Below are positions 53,352 through 62,418 of a DNA stretch of 64,000 bases, piece by piece. The first letter of the stretch is position 1. Each line of letters opens with the position of its first letter. The notes under the pieces were generated by a model. It saw nothing but the letters and a program-made list of their open reading frames with translations, ran no database searches and was not told the origin of the DNA. The stretch is from Algoriphagus vanfongensis DSM 17529 (GTDB taxonomy: Bacteria; Bacteroidota; Bacteroidia; Cytophagales; Cyclobacteriaceae): contig NZ_AUBX01000015.1 in the NCBI RefSeq assembly GCF_000429465.1, forward strand, positions 62,001-126,000. The letters run 5' to 3'. The translations under genes and the position numbers were made by a program.

Positions 53352-54026
53352 TCAGGGATTAATCATTTTTTCTTCCAATACTCTTTCCACCCTACGCATT
53401 CTGACGCGTACAGTTGCTATCCAGGAGCCAAAAAGTGTCCATCCTAGGATGGCCGGATAAAAAACCATGCGAAGTTTCGAATCCAGATCGTAGGCATTGA
53501 ATCCCGGATTACCTCCATTGCCTGGGTGCAGGCTGTCCGTCAATCTTGGCAACACGAAAATCAAGGGGATAAATGCGGCGAAAGCAAAGATGTTATAGAT
53601 CGCTCCGATTCGAGCTCTTTGCTGTAGATCTGTCAGGGAATTTCTCAGGATCAAATAGGCAAAATACATAAGGATACCTATAGCAGCTGCATTCTGCTTC
53701 GGATCTCCACTCCAGTAATCGCCCCAAGTGAATTTGGCCCAAAGCATCCCGGTGACGATCCCCAATACCCCAAATAAAATTGCTGCATTGGTAAACTCAA
53801 TCGCCATATCATCATCTGCGAGATTATTGCTGCGCAAATAGCGAATGCTGTAATACACCGAAACCATCAGCATCAAGATCATCCCAAACCACATCGTCAC
53901 ATGGAAGTGCAAGGCTCGGATGGTTTCGTTGAGGATAGGTAGTCGGGGCACATCCATCAGCAATCCTGCAAAGATGGTGTACAGCAGCAGGAGGATGGCT
54001 AAGATTTTCCACCAGGATTGGCGCAT
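53352..54026 (-). CDS. ccmC: Haem exporter/handling protein CcmC
   Basis: 224 aa. Integral membrane protein with about six helices and the haem-binding tryptophan-rich loop TWGDYWSGDPKQNAAAIG, in which the WxxxWxxDP core is kept; the two haem-ligand His flanks are seen in RALHFHVTMWFG and in the later helix region. It delivers haem to CcmE. Gap of 3 nt to the CcmD-like gene. ccmA and ccmB are not adjacent here, so the ABC exporter part must be elsewhere or be absent. Confidence 0.9.
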   Translation of the reverse strand: MRQSWWKILAILLLLYTIFAGLLMDVPRLPILNETIRALHFHVTMWFGMILMLMVSVYYSIRYLRSNNLADDDMAIEFTNAAILFGVLGIVTGMLWAKFTWGDYWSGDPKQNAAAIGILMYFAYLILRNSLTDLQQRARIGAIYNIFAFAAFIPLIFVLPRLTDSLHPGNGGNPGFNAYDLDSKLRMVFYPAILGWTLFGSWIATVRVRMRRVERVLEEKMINP

Positions 54027-54051
54027 AGGATCATTTTGGCTTTTTCAAGCG

Positions 54052-54059
54052 CAAAAATA
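54052..54059 (-). promoter_or_regulatory. Likely -7 box of the ccmC operon
   Basis: TATTTTTG on the minus strand, 25 nt before the ccmC start, matches TAnnTTTG; the -33 element is not clear. Confidence 0.45.
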
Positions 54060-54101
54060 AGGCATAAGTTCCTGAAAACGTCGCATTTTCTCAGAAAAGA
54101 C

Positions 54102-54131
54102 AAAGGCCGAAACATTCCTGCCTCGGCCTTT
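54102..54131 (-). terminator. Terminator after the dicarboxylate symporter gene
   Basis: Perfect 9-bp stem AAAGGCCGA/TCGGCCTTT with a 12-nt loop, 20 nt beyond the symporter stop on the minus strand; followed by GTCTTTTC, so the U-run is interrupted. Confidence 0.7.
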
Positions 54132-54151
54132 TCTATTATTTAAACTGATTC

Positions 54152-55480
54152 TTATTCGTTTGGAGTCAGAGGATTGCTCTTGCGGATCAGTCCATCCGGC
54201 AACTCTCCCTCGGTACTTGCTACGATAGTACAGACTGTGGCGTCTCCAGTCACATTGACCACCGTGCGGAACATATCCAAAATCCTATCTGGAGCGATAA
54301 TCAGCGCAATCCCTGCTGCCGGTACACCGATAGATTCTAGAACTATGATCAACATAATCAAGCCTGCTCCCGGTACTCCAGCCGAACCAATCGAAGCCAA
54401 AGTAGCGGTCAATACGATCATCAACTGCTGGGTCAAAGTCAGCTCCATCCCCAAGGCTTGCGCAATGAAAACAGCTGCCACACCCTGATAAAGGCTGGTT
54501 CCATCCATATTAACTGTCGCTCCCAGAGGCAAGACAAAACTGGAAACTTCTTCAGAAACTCCAAGCTCCTCTTCCACCTGCTTCATCGTCACAGGAAGGG
54601 TCGCAGAACTAGAACTGGTGGAAAATGCCAACAATTGAGCCGGACGAATGGCTTTGAAGAAATCTACATATTTCACTTTGGTGAAACCCATCAAGATCAA
54701 TGGATAAATCACCAAAATCATGGCAAACAATCCACCCAATACGACCAGACTATACTTCAGCAATGCCAACAAAAGCTCAATCGCTGAATCCGGATTGTCT
54801 CCGGCAATCTCCACAATCAGCGAAGCCATCAACGCAAACACTCCATACGGAGCGATCATCATGATATAATTGACTATTCGGATAATGACATCATTCAGTC
54901 CATCAAAAAAAGCAATCACTGTACTCCCCTTTTCTTTGGGAATCTGCAAAAGGGCTATTCCCACTAAAATGGCGAAAAATACAACCTGAAGCATGGCTCC
55001 ATTGTCTGTAGCTGCCTGAAAGACATTTTGAGGCACTATATCCACCAAAGGCTGCAGCGGGCTTTGTTTTTGAAGCTCGGCGGCGGTGCTGACTCGTGAT
55101 CCTGCATCTCCTTCGTAGAGCTTCATCAGGTTTTCTCGAGTTTCGACTGGAAGACTTTTGCCTGGCTCGAAGATATTGACCAAAACCAATCCAATAGAAA
55201 TCGCCACTACGGTAGTGATCAGGTAAGTCCCAATGGTTTTGCCGCCTATTCTACTGAGTTTGGAGATATCTCCTAGGTTGGATACTCCTACGATCAGCGA
55301 GGCAAAGACCAAAGGCACAGCGATCATTTTCAAAGAATTGATGAAAATGGTCCCGATGGGTTTGATATAGTCGAGCGTAAAGGAATTGGGAATATTTGTT
55401 TTGATGACTACTAGGCCAAAAATTAAACCTAGGATCAAGCCAATAATGATTTTAGTATGTAATGGGATCTTCTTTCGCAT
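54152..55480 (-). CDS. Dicarboxylate/amino-acid:cation symporter (DAACS family)
   Basis: 442 aa. Eight-helix symporter of the GltP/DctA family: the serine-rich re-entrant loop FSTSSSSATLPVTMKQVEEE (HP1), the GATVNMDGTSLYQGVAAVFI segment (TM7 with NMDGT) and GVPGAGLIMLIIVLESIGVP (HP2). It brings in glutamate, aspartate or C4-dicarboxylates with Na+ or H+; the sequence alone does not tell which. Translation is coupled to aroC by a 1-nt overlap, an unusual pairing that may be just local packing. Confidence 0.92.
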   Translation of the reverse strand: MRKKIPLHTKIIIGLILGLIFGLVVIKTNIPNSFTLDYIKPIGTIFINSLKMIAVPLVFASLIVGVSNLGDISKLSRIGGKTIGTYLITTVVAISIGLVLVNIFEPGKSLPVETRENLMKLYEGDAGSRVSTAAELQKQSPLQPLVDIVPQNVFQAATDNGAMLQVVFFAILVGIALLQIPKEKGSTVIAFFDGLNDVIIRIVNYIMMIAPYGVFALMASLIVEIAGDNPDSAIELLLALLKYSLVVLGGLFAMILVIYPLILMGFTKVKYVDFFKAIRPAQLLAFSTSSSSATLPVTMKQVEEELGVSEEVSSFVLPLGATVNMDGTSLYQGVAAVFIAQALGMELTLTQQLMIVLTATLASIGSAGVPGAGLIMLIIVLESIGVPAAGIALIIAPDRILDMFRTVVNVTGDATVCTIVASTEGELPDGLIRKSNPLTPNE

Positions 55481-56574
55481 CAGATGTTGGATAAGTCGAC
55501 AAGTTTATTGCTTTTTGACAACAAAAAATAATCGGCTATGACCAAAGCCGCCATGGCTTCCACAATTGGTACGGCACGTGGCACCACACAGGGATCATGT
55601 CTTCCTTTTCCAGAAACTGTCACTTGCTCGCCAGCTTCATTGAGAGATGCCTGGTCTTGCATGATCGTGGCTACTGGCTTGAATGCCACTTTGAAATAGA
55701 TGTCTTCCCCATTGGAGATGCCGCCTTGAATTCCTCCTGAGTGATTGGTCAGAGTTTTGATTTGCTCTCCCTCTTTCACAAAGGTATCATTGTGCTCACT
55801 TCCTCTCATTTTGACTCCTTCGAAGCCAGAGCCGTATTCAAAGCCCTTGACGGCATTGATTCCCAGCATGGCTTTGCCGAGTTCGGCATGGAGTCGATCA
55901 AACACTGGTTCTCCCAGTCCAGCGGGCGTATTTTTGATCACACAGGAGACTACCCCTCCTATGGTATCCCGATCCTTCCTTACTGAATCGATCAATTCGA
56001 TCATTTCCTCAGCTAGTACTGGGTCAGGACATCTTACGATATTTTCTTCTGTCTGGGCAAGATCTAGCTCTTGATAGGATTTTTGCAAAGTCAAATGTCC
56101 CACCTGGGAAACATAAGCTTGAACCTCCACGCCAATTTGAGCCAAAAACAGCTTGGCTACCGCCCCAGCAGCTACTCGTGCAGCTGTCTCTCGAGCAGAG
56201 CTTCTGCCTCCTCCTCGGTAATCCCGGATACCATATTTTTGGAAATAGGTAAAGTCCGCATGAGAAGGGCGGAATTTGTCAGCAATATGCGAGTAATCCT
56301 TACTCTTCTGATCGGCATTCCGGATGACGATCCCGATGGGAGTTCCCGTACTTTTCCCTTCAAAAATTCCCGAAAGAATTTCTATTTCATCTTCTTCTTT
56401 TCGCTGCGTGGTGATCTTGGATTGTCCCGGTTTTCTACGCTGCATTTCAGATCTGATGAAGCTCTCATCGATTTCCAAACCTGCCGGACATCCTTCTATT
56501 GTGACTCCTAAAGCTACTCCATGAGATTCACCGAAAGTGGTGATTTTGAATAGCTTTCCAAATGAATTACCCAT
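55480..56574 (-). CDS. aroC: Chorismate synthase
   Basis: 364 aa. Last step of the shikimate pathway: converts 5-enolpyruvylshikimate 3-phosphate to chorismate with reduced FMN. Signature motifs [21 protein letters not shown] (N-terminus), [20 protein letters not shown] and [10 protein letters not shown] are all intact. It overlaps batD upstream and the symporter downstream by one base each, so the three genes form one coupled transcript. Confidence 0.97.
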   Translation of the reverse strand: MGNSFGKLFKITTFGESHGVALGVTIEGCPAGLEIDESFIRSEMQRRKPGQSKITTQRKEEDEIEILSGIFEGKSTGTPIGIVIRNADQKSKDYSHIADKFRPSHADFTYFQKYGIRDYRGGGRSSARETAARVAAGAVAKLFLAQIGVEVQAYVSQVGHLTLQKSYQELDLAQTEENIVRCPDPVLAEEMIELIDSVRKDRDTIGGVVSCVIKNTPAGLGEPVFDRLHAELGKAMLGINAVKGFEYGSGFEGVKMRGSEHNDTFVKEGEQIKTLTNHSGGIQGGISNGEDIYFKVAFKPVATIMQDQASLNEAGEQVTVSGKGRHDPCVVPRAVPIVEAMAALVIADYFLLSKSNKLVDLSNI

Positions 56575-58019
56575 TACTTCTTTCTAATGATTACAACCGC
56601 CAAAAAGACCACAGAGGCCAATAAAAGCAGGTTAATTGCGGTCGTAAAATAGTATTTATATTCCTCGTTTAAAAATTCATTGTCTGCACTGCTGATACGG
56701 TCGTAGATTCCTCCAAGACGCTGGCTGGAGATCGCCTGATTGACTTTACTCTCACCGACTACATGGATTTTGGCACTTGGACGGAGCGTATCATAGACTG
56801 CTCTTGCCGGATCAAAATAGATCCATTCAAATGATTTGCCCAGATCCACCTCTGAGGCTTCATTGATCGTGATGTAGTAGTTAAACTCCTTGATGCCAGA
56901 CACTCTGCCGTAGCCTCTATTGATCTGCTGGCGCACATTGGGATCGTAGGTATTGAGGTTTTGAGTGGAGATCCGGCGAGGCTCGGAGATCGCATTGATA
57001 TTGCCAATACCTGTGATTCCAAAATTGTAATCAAAACCCTGTCCAGTCTCTACCTCCAGCTCCGTGATGTTTTCCCGCAACTGAAACTGACCTACTACCA
57101 CTTCATTTTTTAGCGGATGAGCAGGAAGCGGTTTCACGGTGATGGTTTTTGGAGCAGAATAGAATGTTTTGAAATCCTCTTGTCTACTTGCATTAAAATA
57201 AACCGGGTTTTTGGCCACCCGATATTTGATCATTTCCCATGGAATACTCGGGATCTCAATTTTTCCTTCAGAAAATGGAAAGAATGTCGCCTCATAGACT
57301 TTGTAACGCACCCATCTCTTCCCGTTGATAGAGACCTGTTCAGGCTCAATATTGGAGATGTTGTAGTTTTCTTCCCAGACATTGGCTGGCTTGATTTTCT
57401 TCAATACTTGATCGAGCTGATCTCCAGGCTTGTAAAAATTGAATGGCGCCTGATTGTTTTCAGACATATAAAAAGCCAAAGTCAGATTGAATCCCTCTCC
57501 AGCAAACACCTCTTCTTTGTCCACCGTCACTGAGAAAAATGCCTCATCTTCCACTTCGACGTATTCTGGCTCCCCAGCCGAACGATTATAAAAATCTGCA
57601 AATGGATCAAAACTACTTCCAGCGCTACTTTGATTGCTCACTGCATCACCTACCGTGATATTTTTACCCTGCACATCGATTGATTTGCCATTGACAGTCA
57701 TCGAAAATGCCGGTAAGGTAAAAGTCCCTTTCCGGGCAGGCTTGTAATATTGGATAAAGCTATGTGAACTGGTCACTTGACCATTAATCACATTCATCGA
57801 GGAGGATTGTGATGTCCCTTGTTTTTGAAATCCCTGAATTTCCGGAAACTGATCGTAGGATTTAATTTTTTCATTAGCTACGCTAATTTTAATCGTCCAG
57901 GTTTCATTGAGACCTATCTGATCAGGCCCCAGCTCCACTTCTACTTCCTGCGCATACAGATTTCCTGTAAAAAGCAGACCGAGCAATACCAAATAGGAAG
58001 TGATTAGCGTTTTAGACAT
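56574..58019 (-). CDS. batD: BatD-family protein
   Basis: 481 aa. Signal peptide [20 protein letters not shown] then the oxygen-tolerance BatD domain: [51 protein letters not shown] and [20 protein letters not shown], ending with one C-terminal membrane helix. BatD belongs to the Bacteroides aerotolerance (Bat) cluster with von Willebrand proteins BatA/B; none of those is beside it here. Its molecular role is not settled. Confidence 0.9.
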   Translation of the reverse strand: MSKTLITSYLVLLGLLFTGNLYAQEVEVELGPDQIGLNETWTIKISVANEKIKSYDQFPEIQGFQKQGTSQSSSMNVINGQVTSSHSFIQYYKPARKGTFTLPAFSMTVNGKSIDVQGKNITVGDAVSNQSSAGSSFDPFADFYNRSAGEPEYVEVEDEAFFSVTVDKEEVFAGEGFNLTLAFYMSENNQAPFNFYKPGDQLDQVLKKIKPANVWEENYNISNIEPEQVSINGKRWVRYKVYEATFFPFSEGKIEIPSIPWEMIKYRVAKNPVYFNASRQEDFKTFYSAPKTITVKPLPAHPLKNEVVVGQFQLRENITELEVETGQGFDYNFGITGIGNINAISEPRRISTQNLNTYDPNVRQQINRGYGRVSGIKEFNYYITINEASEVDLGKSFEWIYFDPARAVYDTLRPSAKIHVVGESKVNQAISSQRLGGIYDRISSADNEFLNEEYKYYFTTAINLLLLASVVFLAVVIIRKK

Positions 58020-58133
58020 AGTTGCGAAATTAAGGATATTTCAATTTCTGGAACTCCAATTTTACGTAACAAACGAAGAAATGCCTTCGTACTTTAGCTT
58101 AAATTCAGTTAATAAACCAAAACTCTTTAGACT

Positions 58134-58322
58134 ATGATAGAATATGTGAAGACCATTTTGCAGAAAGTCAGCTTTTCGACCTACTTGTTTGAGAGAGAGC
58201 TGAAAAAAGGCCTGAAGCTTATTTTACCTAACGAATTGGAGGAATTTAAAGACTGGTGCTACCAAATGTTTGGGAAAGTCCACCACACGATTCTCAACAA
58301 GCATTTCCAAATGAGCGTTTAA
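58134..58322 (+). CDS. Small hypothetical protein
   Basis: 62 aa, helical and charged (VKTILQKVSFSTYLFERELK, then LKLILPNELEEFKDWCYQMF). I recognise no domain. In favour of a real gene: it has an ATG, a gap of about 110 nt from divergent batD, and a strong intrinsic terminator 7 nt beyond its stop. It has one Cys and no signal peptide, so it is probably cytosolic. Confidence 0.6.
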   Translation: MIEYVKTILQKVSFSTYLFERELKKGLKLILPNELEEFKDWCYQMFGKVHHTILNKHFQMSV

Positions 58323-58329
58323 AAATGAC

Positions 58330-58360
58330 AAGCCCCGATCTTCGCAGACCGGGGCTTTTT
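58330..58360 (+). terminator. Terminator of the small gene, possibly shared with amtB
   Basis: 8-bp GC-rich stem AAGCCCCG/CGGGGCTT, extended by partial pairing in the loop, followed by T5. It lies between convergent genes, but the minus-strand U-run for amtB is weak. Confidence 0.85.
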
Positions 58361-58401
58361 GGTTGGTGGTTTGGTTACTCTTTTTTATGTGATTGGTTAA
58401 T

Positions 58402-59631
58402 TTAATCCTTGCTTGCAAAATCCGGATAAGCTCTCATCCCGTGTTCATTGATATCCAGACCTTCTACTTCTTCCAACTCATCCACTCTGATGCCCACAGT
58501 CTTTTTCATGGTGTAGAAAATCACCCCAGAGAATAATACACAGAATAATCCAACAGCTCCCACTCCTATCAACTGGGAAATAAACTGGCTCATACCTGCC
58601 AAGTCGCCAAAAATACCTACGGCCAAGGTGCCCCAGATCCCGCCGACCAAGTGGACAGAAATGGCTCCGACCGGGTCATCGACTTTGATTTTATCAAAGA
58701 AAACTACGGCAAATACAATCAATCCTCCTCCGATGAAACCGATAATCGCTGATTCGCCGACTCCCATCTGATCAGCACCAGCAGTGATTCCTACGAGCCC
58801 TGCCAAAATTCCATTCAAAACCATCGTGATATCATAAGACTTGAACTTCAAATAGGAAACGATCAAAGCCCCAAATGCTCCTGCCGCTGCTGCAATGGAA
58901 GTAGTCACGAACACTTTTGATACCAATCCTGGATCAGCACTGAGGACAGATCCACCGTTGAATCCGAACCATCCAAACCACAAGAGGAATACTCCAAATG
59001 TAGCCAACGGAAGATTATGTCCCGGAATGGCGCTCATGCCTCTTTCTGTATACTTGCCTATTCGAGGACCGAGAAGGTACGCTCCGACAAGCGCGCCCCA
59101 TCCACCCACAGAATGGACAATGGTAGATCCTGCGAAATCATAGAAAGGGGTATCCAACGTATTCAAAAATCCTCCTCCCCACTTCCACATGCCCACGATA
59201 GGATAGCAGATGGCTACGTAGAGTACTGAGAAGAATATAAATGGTCCAAGCTTGATACGCTCAGCGACCGCACCAGATACGATAGTGGCTGCTGTAGCGG
59301 CAAACATTGCCTGGAAAATAAAATCAGTCAAATAGGTATATCCTTCATTGTAATTGGACGTGTCCCAGCCTTCCGGAAGACTCAATCCAAAACCCGCAAA
59401 TCCAAAAACAGAGCCTTCAAAGCCCGCTCCAGGGTACATCAGCCCAAATCCCACAAAGGCATATGTCAATAGGCCCAATGCCGGTATGATGGTGTTTTTA
59501 AATAATATATTGACAGTATTTTTTGCTCTTGTCAGTCCAGCTTCCAAACTGGCGAAGCCCAAATGCATGATGAAGACCAAAATAGTGGCCACCATCATCC
59601 AAAGGTTATTGACGGTAAATAATTCTTGCAT
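58402..59631 (-). CDS. amtB: Ammonium transporter
   Basis: 409 aa, eleven membrane helices. Moves ammonium across the inner membrane. Motifs GFASLEAGLTRAKNTVNILFK near the N-terminus, TIVHSVGGWGALVGAYLLGPR and AISVHLVGGIWGTLAVGIFG, which hold the twin His of the conduction pore, and LWFGWFGFNGGS. Co-oriented with and 32 nt downstream of the PII gene, as usual for glnK-amtB pairs, where PII blocks the channel when nitrogen is plentiful. Confidence 0.96.
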   Translation of the reverse strand: MQELFTVNNLWMMVATILVFIMHLGFASLEAGLTRAKNTVNILFKNTIIPALGLLTYAFVGFGLMYPGAGFEGSVFGFAGFGLSLPEGWDTSNYNEGYTYLTDFIFQAMFAATAATIVSGAVAERIKLGPFIFFSVLYVAICYPIVGMWKWGGGFLNTLDTPFYDFAGSTIVHSVGGWGALVGAYLLGPRIGKYTERGMSAIPGHNLPLATFGVFLLWFGWFGFNGGSVLSADPGLVSKVFVTTSIAAAAGAFGALIVSYLKFKSYDITMVLNGILAGLVGITAGADQMGVGESAIIGFIGGGLIVFAVVFFDKIKVDDPVGAISVHLVGGIWGTLAVGIFGDLAGMSQFISQLIGVGAVGLFCVLFSGVIFYTMKKTVGIRVDELEEVEGLDINEHGMRAYPDFASKD

Positions 59632-59663
59632 AGGTATAACAGGTTCTATTAGGTGATAAGTAA

Positions 59664-60002
59664 TTAAAGGGCTTTTTCGCCAGAGTCGTTGTTTCGGATT
59701 CTGTATGCTTCCAGCACATCAAAGACAAAGATTTTCCCATCTCCGACTTCTCCGGTTTTCCCCTCTTTGAGAATACACTGAATCACAGACTCCACCAAAT
59801 CATCGGTAGTGACTATCTCCAGTTTGGTGCGAGGAATGTATGCAGGCTCATATGCCACACCCCGATATACCTCTTGGCGTGCATGCTCAAAGCCCATCCC
59901 CTTTATTTCATAGAAGGACAGGAATTTCACTCCGAGACCCGATATGCATTTATGTATTTGCTCAAATCGCGAAGTCCGGATGATCGCTTCTATTTTTTTC
60001 AT
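59664..60002 (-). CDS. glnK: PII nitrogen-regulatory protein with altered T-loop
   Basis: 112 aa from the ATG at 60002, the start that fits the family (MKKIEAIIR). PII trimers sense ATP/ADP and 2-oxoglutarate and control AmtB. The B-loop GKTGEVGDGKIFVFDV and the T-loop anchors are normal, and the alignment to E. coli GlnB needs no gaps. But the T-loop is unlike classical PII: GMGFEHARQEVYRGVAYEP, so the 2-oxoglutarate/Mg ligand Gln39 is Glu, and Lys58 is Arg; the uridylylated Tyr51 is kept. Assigned as GlnK-like from the adjacent amtB. Confidence 0.9.
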   Translation of the reverse strand: MKKIEAIIRTSRFEQIHKCISGLGVKFLSFYEIKGMGFEHARQEVYRGVAYEPAYIPRTKLEIVTTDDLVESVIQCILKEGKTGEVGDGKIFVFDVLEAYRIRNNDSGEKAL

Positions 60003-60228
60003 TTTTTTAATGGGTTTAATGGTTTGTTGAGAATTTGGCATGAAATTAATCCAAAAATTGTGTGAAAATCAAAATCACGATATTTTTTTATCTCAATTTT
60101 CTGAAAAAGGCATATTTAATTAGCAAAATAGAGCACCAGAATACCTTAATTGATTAAAATAGACCTGACTTTTTAAAAATATGGATCAAAAACAAACCAC
60201 CTATCGGCACAATGAATTACCCACAGTC

Positions 60229-60258
60229 TTGCCTCCCTTGTCAATTCCATTAATTTTG
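60229..60258 (+). promoter_or_regulatory. Promoter for the nucleotidyltransferase gene
   Basis: TTG (60229-60231), 19 nt, TAATTTTG (60251-60258), a full consensus match 31 nt before the start. The rest of the 287-nt gap to the PII gene is AT-rich and shows no gene; it must also hold the glnK-amtB promoter, which I cannot place. Confidence 0.6.
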
Positions 60259-60289
60259 CCTGCGCTTTTATACAGATATTCAGAGAACA

Positions 60290-61192
60290 ATGACTCAAAA
60301 ACCAACTTTACTAGTGCTGGCTGCCGGCATGGGAAGCAGATACGGTGGCGATAAGCAAATCGACGCCTTTGGCCCAAATGGTGAAACTATTTTGGAGTAT
60401 TCTATTTTTGATGCCATCAAAGCCGGTTTTGGAAAGGTGGTCTTCATCGTCAGAAAAGAAATATTGGAAGAAGCGAAAGAAATTTTTCTCCCAAAACTGA
60501 AAGGAAAAATCGAAGTGGATTGGGTGGTGCAGACTCTGGAAAGTTTCGTGCCAGACGAACTCAAACAAGCTGATCGCAAAAAACCCTTTGGAACAGCTCA
60601 TGCAGTGCTTTGCGCCAAAGATGCCATCAAGGAACCATTCGCAGTGATCAACGCAGATGATTTTTATGGAAAAGAAGCGTTTGAAGTGCTCGGCAGATTT
60701 CTATCCACGGCCGTAAGACCAGACCTTCATGCCATGGTGGGCTATGCAATCCAGAATGTACTTTCCGAAAATGGCACGGTCAGTCGGGGGATTTGCGATA
60801 CCAACGAAAAAGGCCACCTCATCGGAATGAAAGAAAGAACTTCCATCGCCAGAGAGGATGGCAAAATCATCAGTCGAGGAGAAGGAGAAGTGTTTGAAAT
60901 CGCTGAAAATACTCCTGCAAGTATGAACTTCTGGGGATTTCACGAGACTGTTTTTGCGGAAATCGAACGCATGTGGGCGGAGTTCCTTCCGGCCAACCTT
61001 GACAACCTCAAGTCGGAATTTTATATCCCAACCGTGGCCAATAATCTGATCCAAGAGGGCAAAGCTGCTTATGAAATCTTGCCGGGTGGTAAAACCTGGT
61101 TTGGTGTCACTTATCCAGAAGACAAACCTGTGGTGATCGAATCCTTGAAAAAACTACATGAAGCGGGTGAATATCCCGCGAAACTTTGGTAA
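60290..61192 (+). CDS. Sugar-phosphate nucleotidyltransferase-like protein
   Basis: 300 aa. GT-A nucleotidyltransferase fold: LLVLAAGMGSRYGGDKQIDAFG with the nucleotide-binding GMGSRYGG loop and downstream Lys (about residues 12-25), then GTAHAVLCAKD and FAVINADDFYG (Mg-binding ADD), and MNFWGFHETVF. Similar proteins in Bacteroidota are annotated as NDP-sugar pyrophosphorylases or LicC-like transferases; donor and sugar cannot be set from sequence. Followed by a shared terminator. Confidence 0.87.
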   Translation: MTQKPTLLVLAAGMGSRYGGDKQIDAFGPNGETILEYSIFDAIKAGFGKVVFIVRKEILEEAKEIFLPKLKGKIEVDWVVQTLESFVPDELKQADRKKPFGTAHAVLCAKDAIKEPFAVINADDFYGKEAFEVLGRFLSTAVRPDLHAMVGYAIQNVLSENGTVSRGICDTNEKGHLIGMKERTSIAREDGKIISRGEGEVFEIAENTPASMNFWGFHETVFAEIERMWAEFLPANLDNLKSEFYIPTVANNLIQEGKAAYEILPGGKTWFGVTYPEDKPVVIESLKKLHEAGEYPAKLW

Positions 61193-61200
61193 TATTTTAA

Positions 61201-61222
61201 AAGAGGCTTCGGCCTCTTTTTT
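61201..61222. terminator. Bidirectional UUCG-loop terminator between nucleotidyltransferase and recF
   Basis: Stem AGAGGC/GCCTCT closed by the very stable TTCG tetraloop, flanked by A-runs and T-runs. The T-run covers the recF stop (TAA at 61221-61223, minus strand). Confidence 0.9.
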
Positions 61223-62327
61223 ATTGCTCCGCCTTCACTTTTCCATTTTCTACTCCAAAAAAGAAAACTTCAGAATCCAACTCCGTTAAAATAGAATGCG
61301 ATCGCTCTGGTCTCGCATCTGTCAAGAATATCTGACCAAAGGTATGCTTGGAGATCAATTGCATCATTTGGGCTATCCGAGTATCATCTAATTTGTCGAA
61401 AATATCATCCAGAAGTAAAAGAGGCTTTTCTCCTTTTTCATTTTCAAAAACTTGAAACTGCGCCAGCTTCAAAGCGATGATAAAAGATTTCTGCTGGCCT
61501 TGACTTCCGATCTTGCGGATCGGATGATCTCCGATTTGGAAGTTGTAATCATCCTTGTGAATTCCGGCATTGGAATTTTTGGTGATAAAATCCTTTTTGC
61601 GAAGCGATACAAAATGATCCTCAAAATCCTCTCTCAAAGCCTCCGTTTGATAAGTAATGGTGACTTTCTCCTGACCCTGAGATATTTCCTCGTAATGCTC
61701 CTGAAGCATGGGAGCCACCTCTTCCATCAGTTCCGATCTCCTACCCGCAAGTACTTTGCTCAGTTCGACCATCTCCTTATCATAGCCGGTCAATAGAGTC
61801 AAATCCCTCCTGCCACTTTCGGCAAATTGCTTGAGAAGTGCATTTCTTTGCTTGAGAAAATGATGATAGCGAATCAGCTGATTGAGGTAGTTTCTATCCA
61901 ATTGGGAAAGCAAGCCGTCAAAAAATTTTCTTCTTCCCTCGCTTCCTCCTTTGATCAGCTCGGTATCATCCGGGGCGATCAATACCAGGGGGATCAGCCC
62001 AACATGTTCCGAGGTTTTGTTCAGTGCTTTCCCGTTTTGCCAGATTTGTTTTTTCTTACCCAGCTCAAAAGTGCACCGCACTTCCAGCGCTTTTCCTTCG
62101 ATTTCCAAATTCCCTTTTACAGCAAAAAAATCCTGCTCATGCCGGACATTCAGGCTATCACTGGATTGGACTGCACTTTTGGTCAAAGAGAGATAGTGGA
62201 TACCGTCCAGAATATTGGTTTTACCACTTCCGTTCAAGCCTGTAAAGCAGTTGATCTGAGGGCTAAAGTCCATCCGGGTTTTCTCATGATTTTTAAATTG
62301 TAAGAGTTCCAGGGACTTTAGATACAT
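61221..62327 (-). CDS. recF: DNA replication and repair protein RecF
   Basis: 368 aa. SMC-like ATPase that helps load RecA onto gapped single-stranded DNA. Walker A CFTGLNGSGKTNILDG (about 27-42), the ABC-type signature with RKIGSQGQQKSFIIALKLAQ near 275-295, and Walker B PLLLLDDIFDKLDD near 305-318. The canonical length is about 360. Often linked to dnaA/dnaN, but here it stands alone next to pdhA. Confidence 0.96.
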   Translation of the reverse strand: MYLKSLELLQFKNHEKTRMDFSPQINCFTGLNGSGKTNILDGIHYLSLTKSAVQSSDSLNVRHEQDFFAVKGNLEIEGKALEVRCTFELGKKKQIWQNGKALNKTSEHVGLIPLVLIAPDDTELIKGGSEGRRKFFDGLLSQLDRNYLNQLIRYHHFLKQRNALLKQFAESGRRDLTLLTGYDKEMVELSKVLAGRRSELMEEVAPMLQEHYEEISQGQEKVTITYQTEALREDFEDHFVSLRKKDFITKNSNAGIHKDDYNFQIGDHPIRKIGSQGQQKSFIIALKLAQFQVFENEKGEKPLLLLDDIFDKLDDTRIAQMMQLISKHTFGQIFLTDARPERSHSILTELDSEVFFFGVENGKVKAEQ

Positions 62328-62377
62328 CAGTTCGGGTAATTATTTCGGCGGCAGCCTGATTTTTAGGAGAGGTTGGT

Positions 62378-62385
62378 TATATTTG
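62378..62385 (+). promoter_or_regulatory. Likely -7 box of pdhA
   Basis: TATATTTG, 33 nt before the pdhA ATG, matches TAnnTTTG; the -33 element is not clear (CTG instead of TTG at 62356-62358). Confidence 0.45.
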
Positions 62386-62418
62386 GGGCCTAAAATAGCA
62401 TATTTTGATCATTACGAT

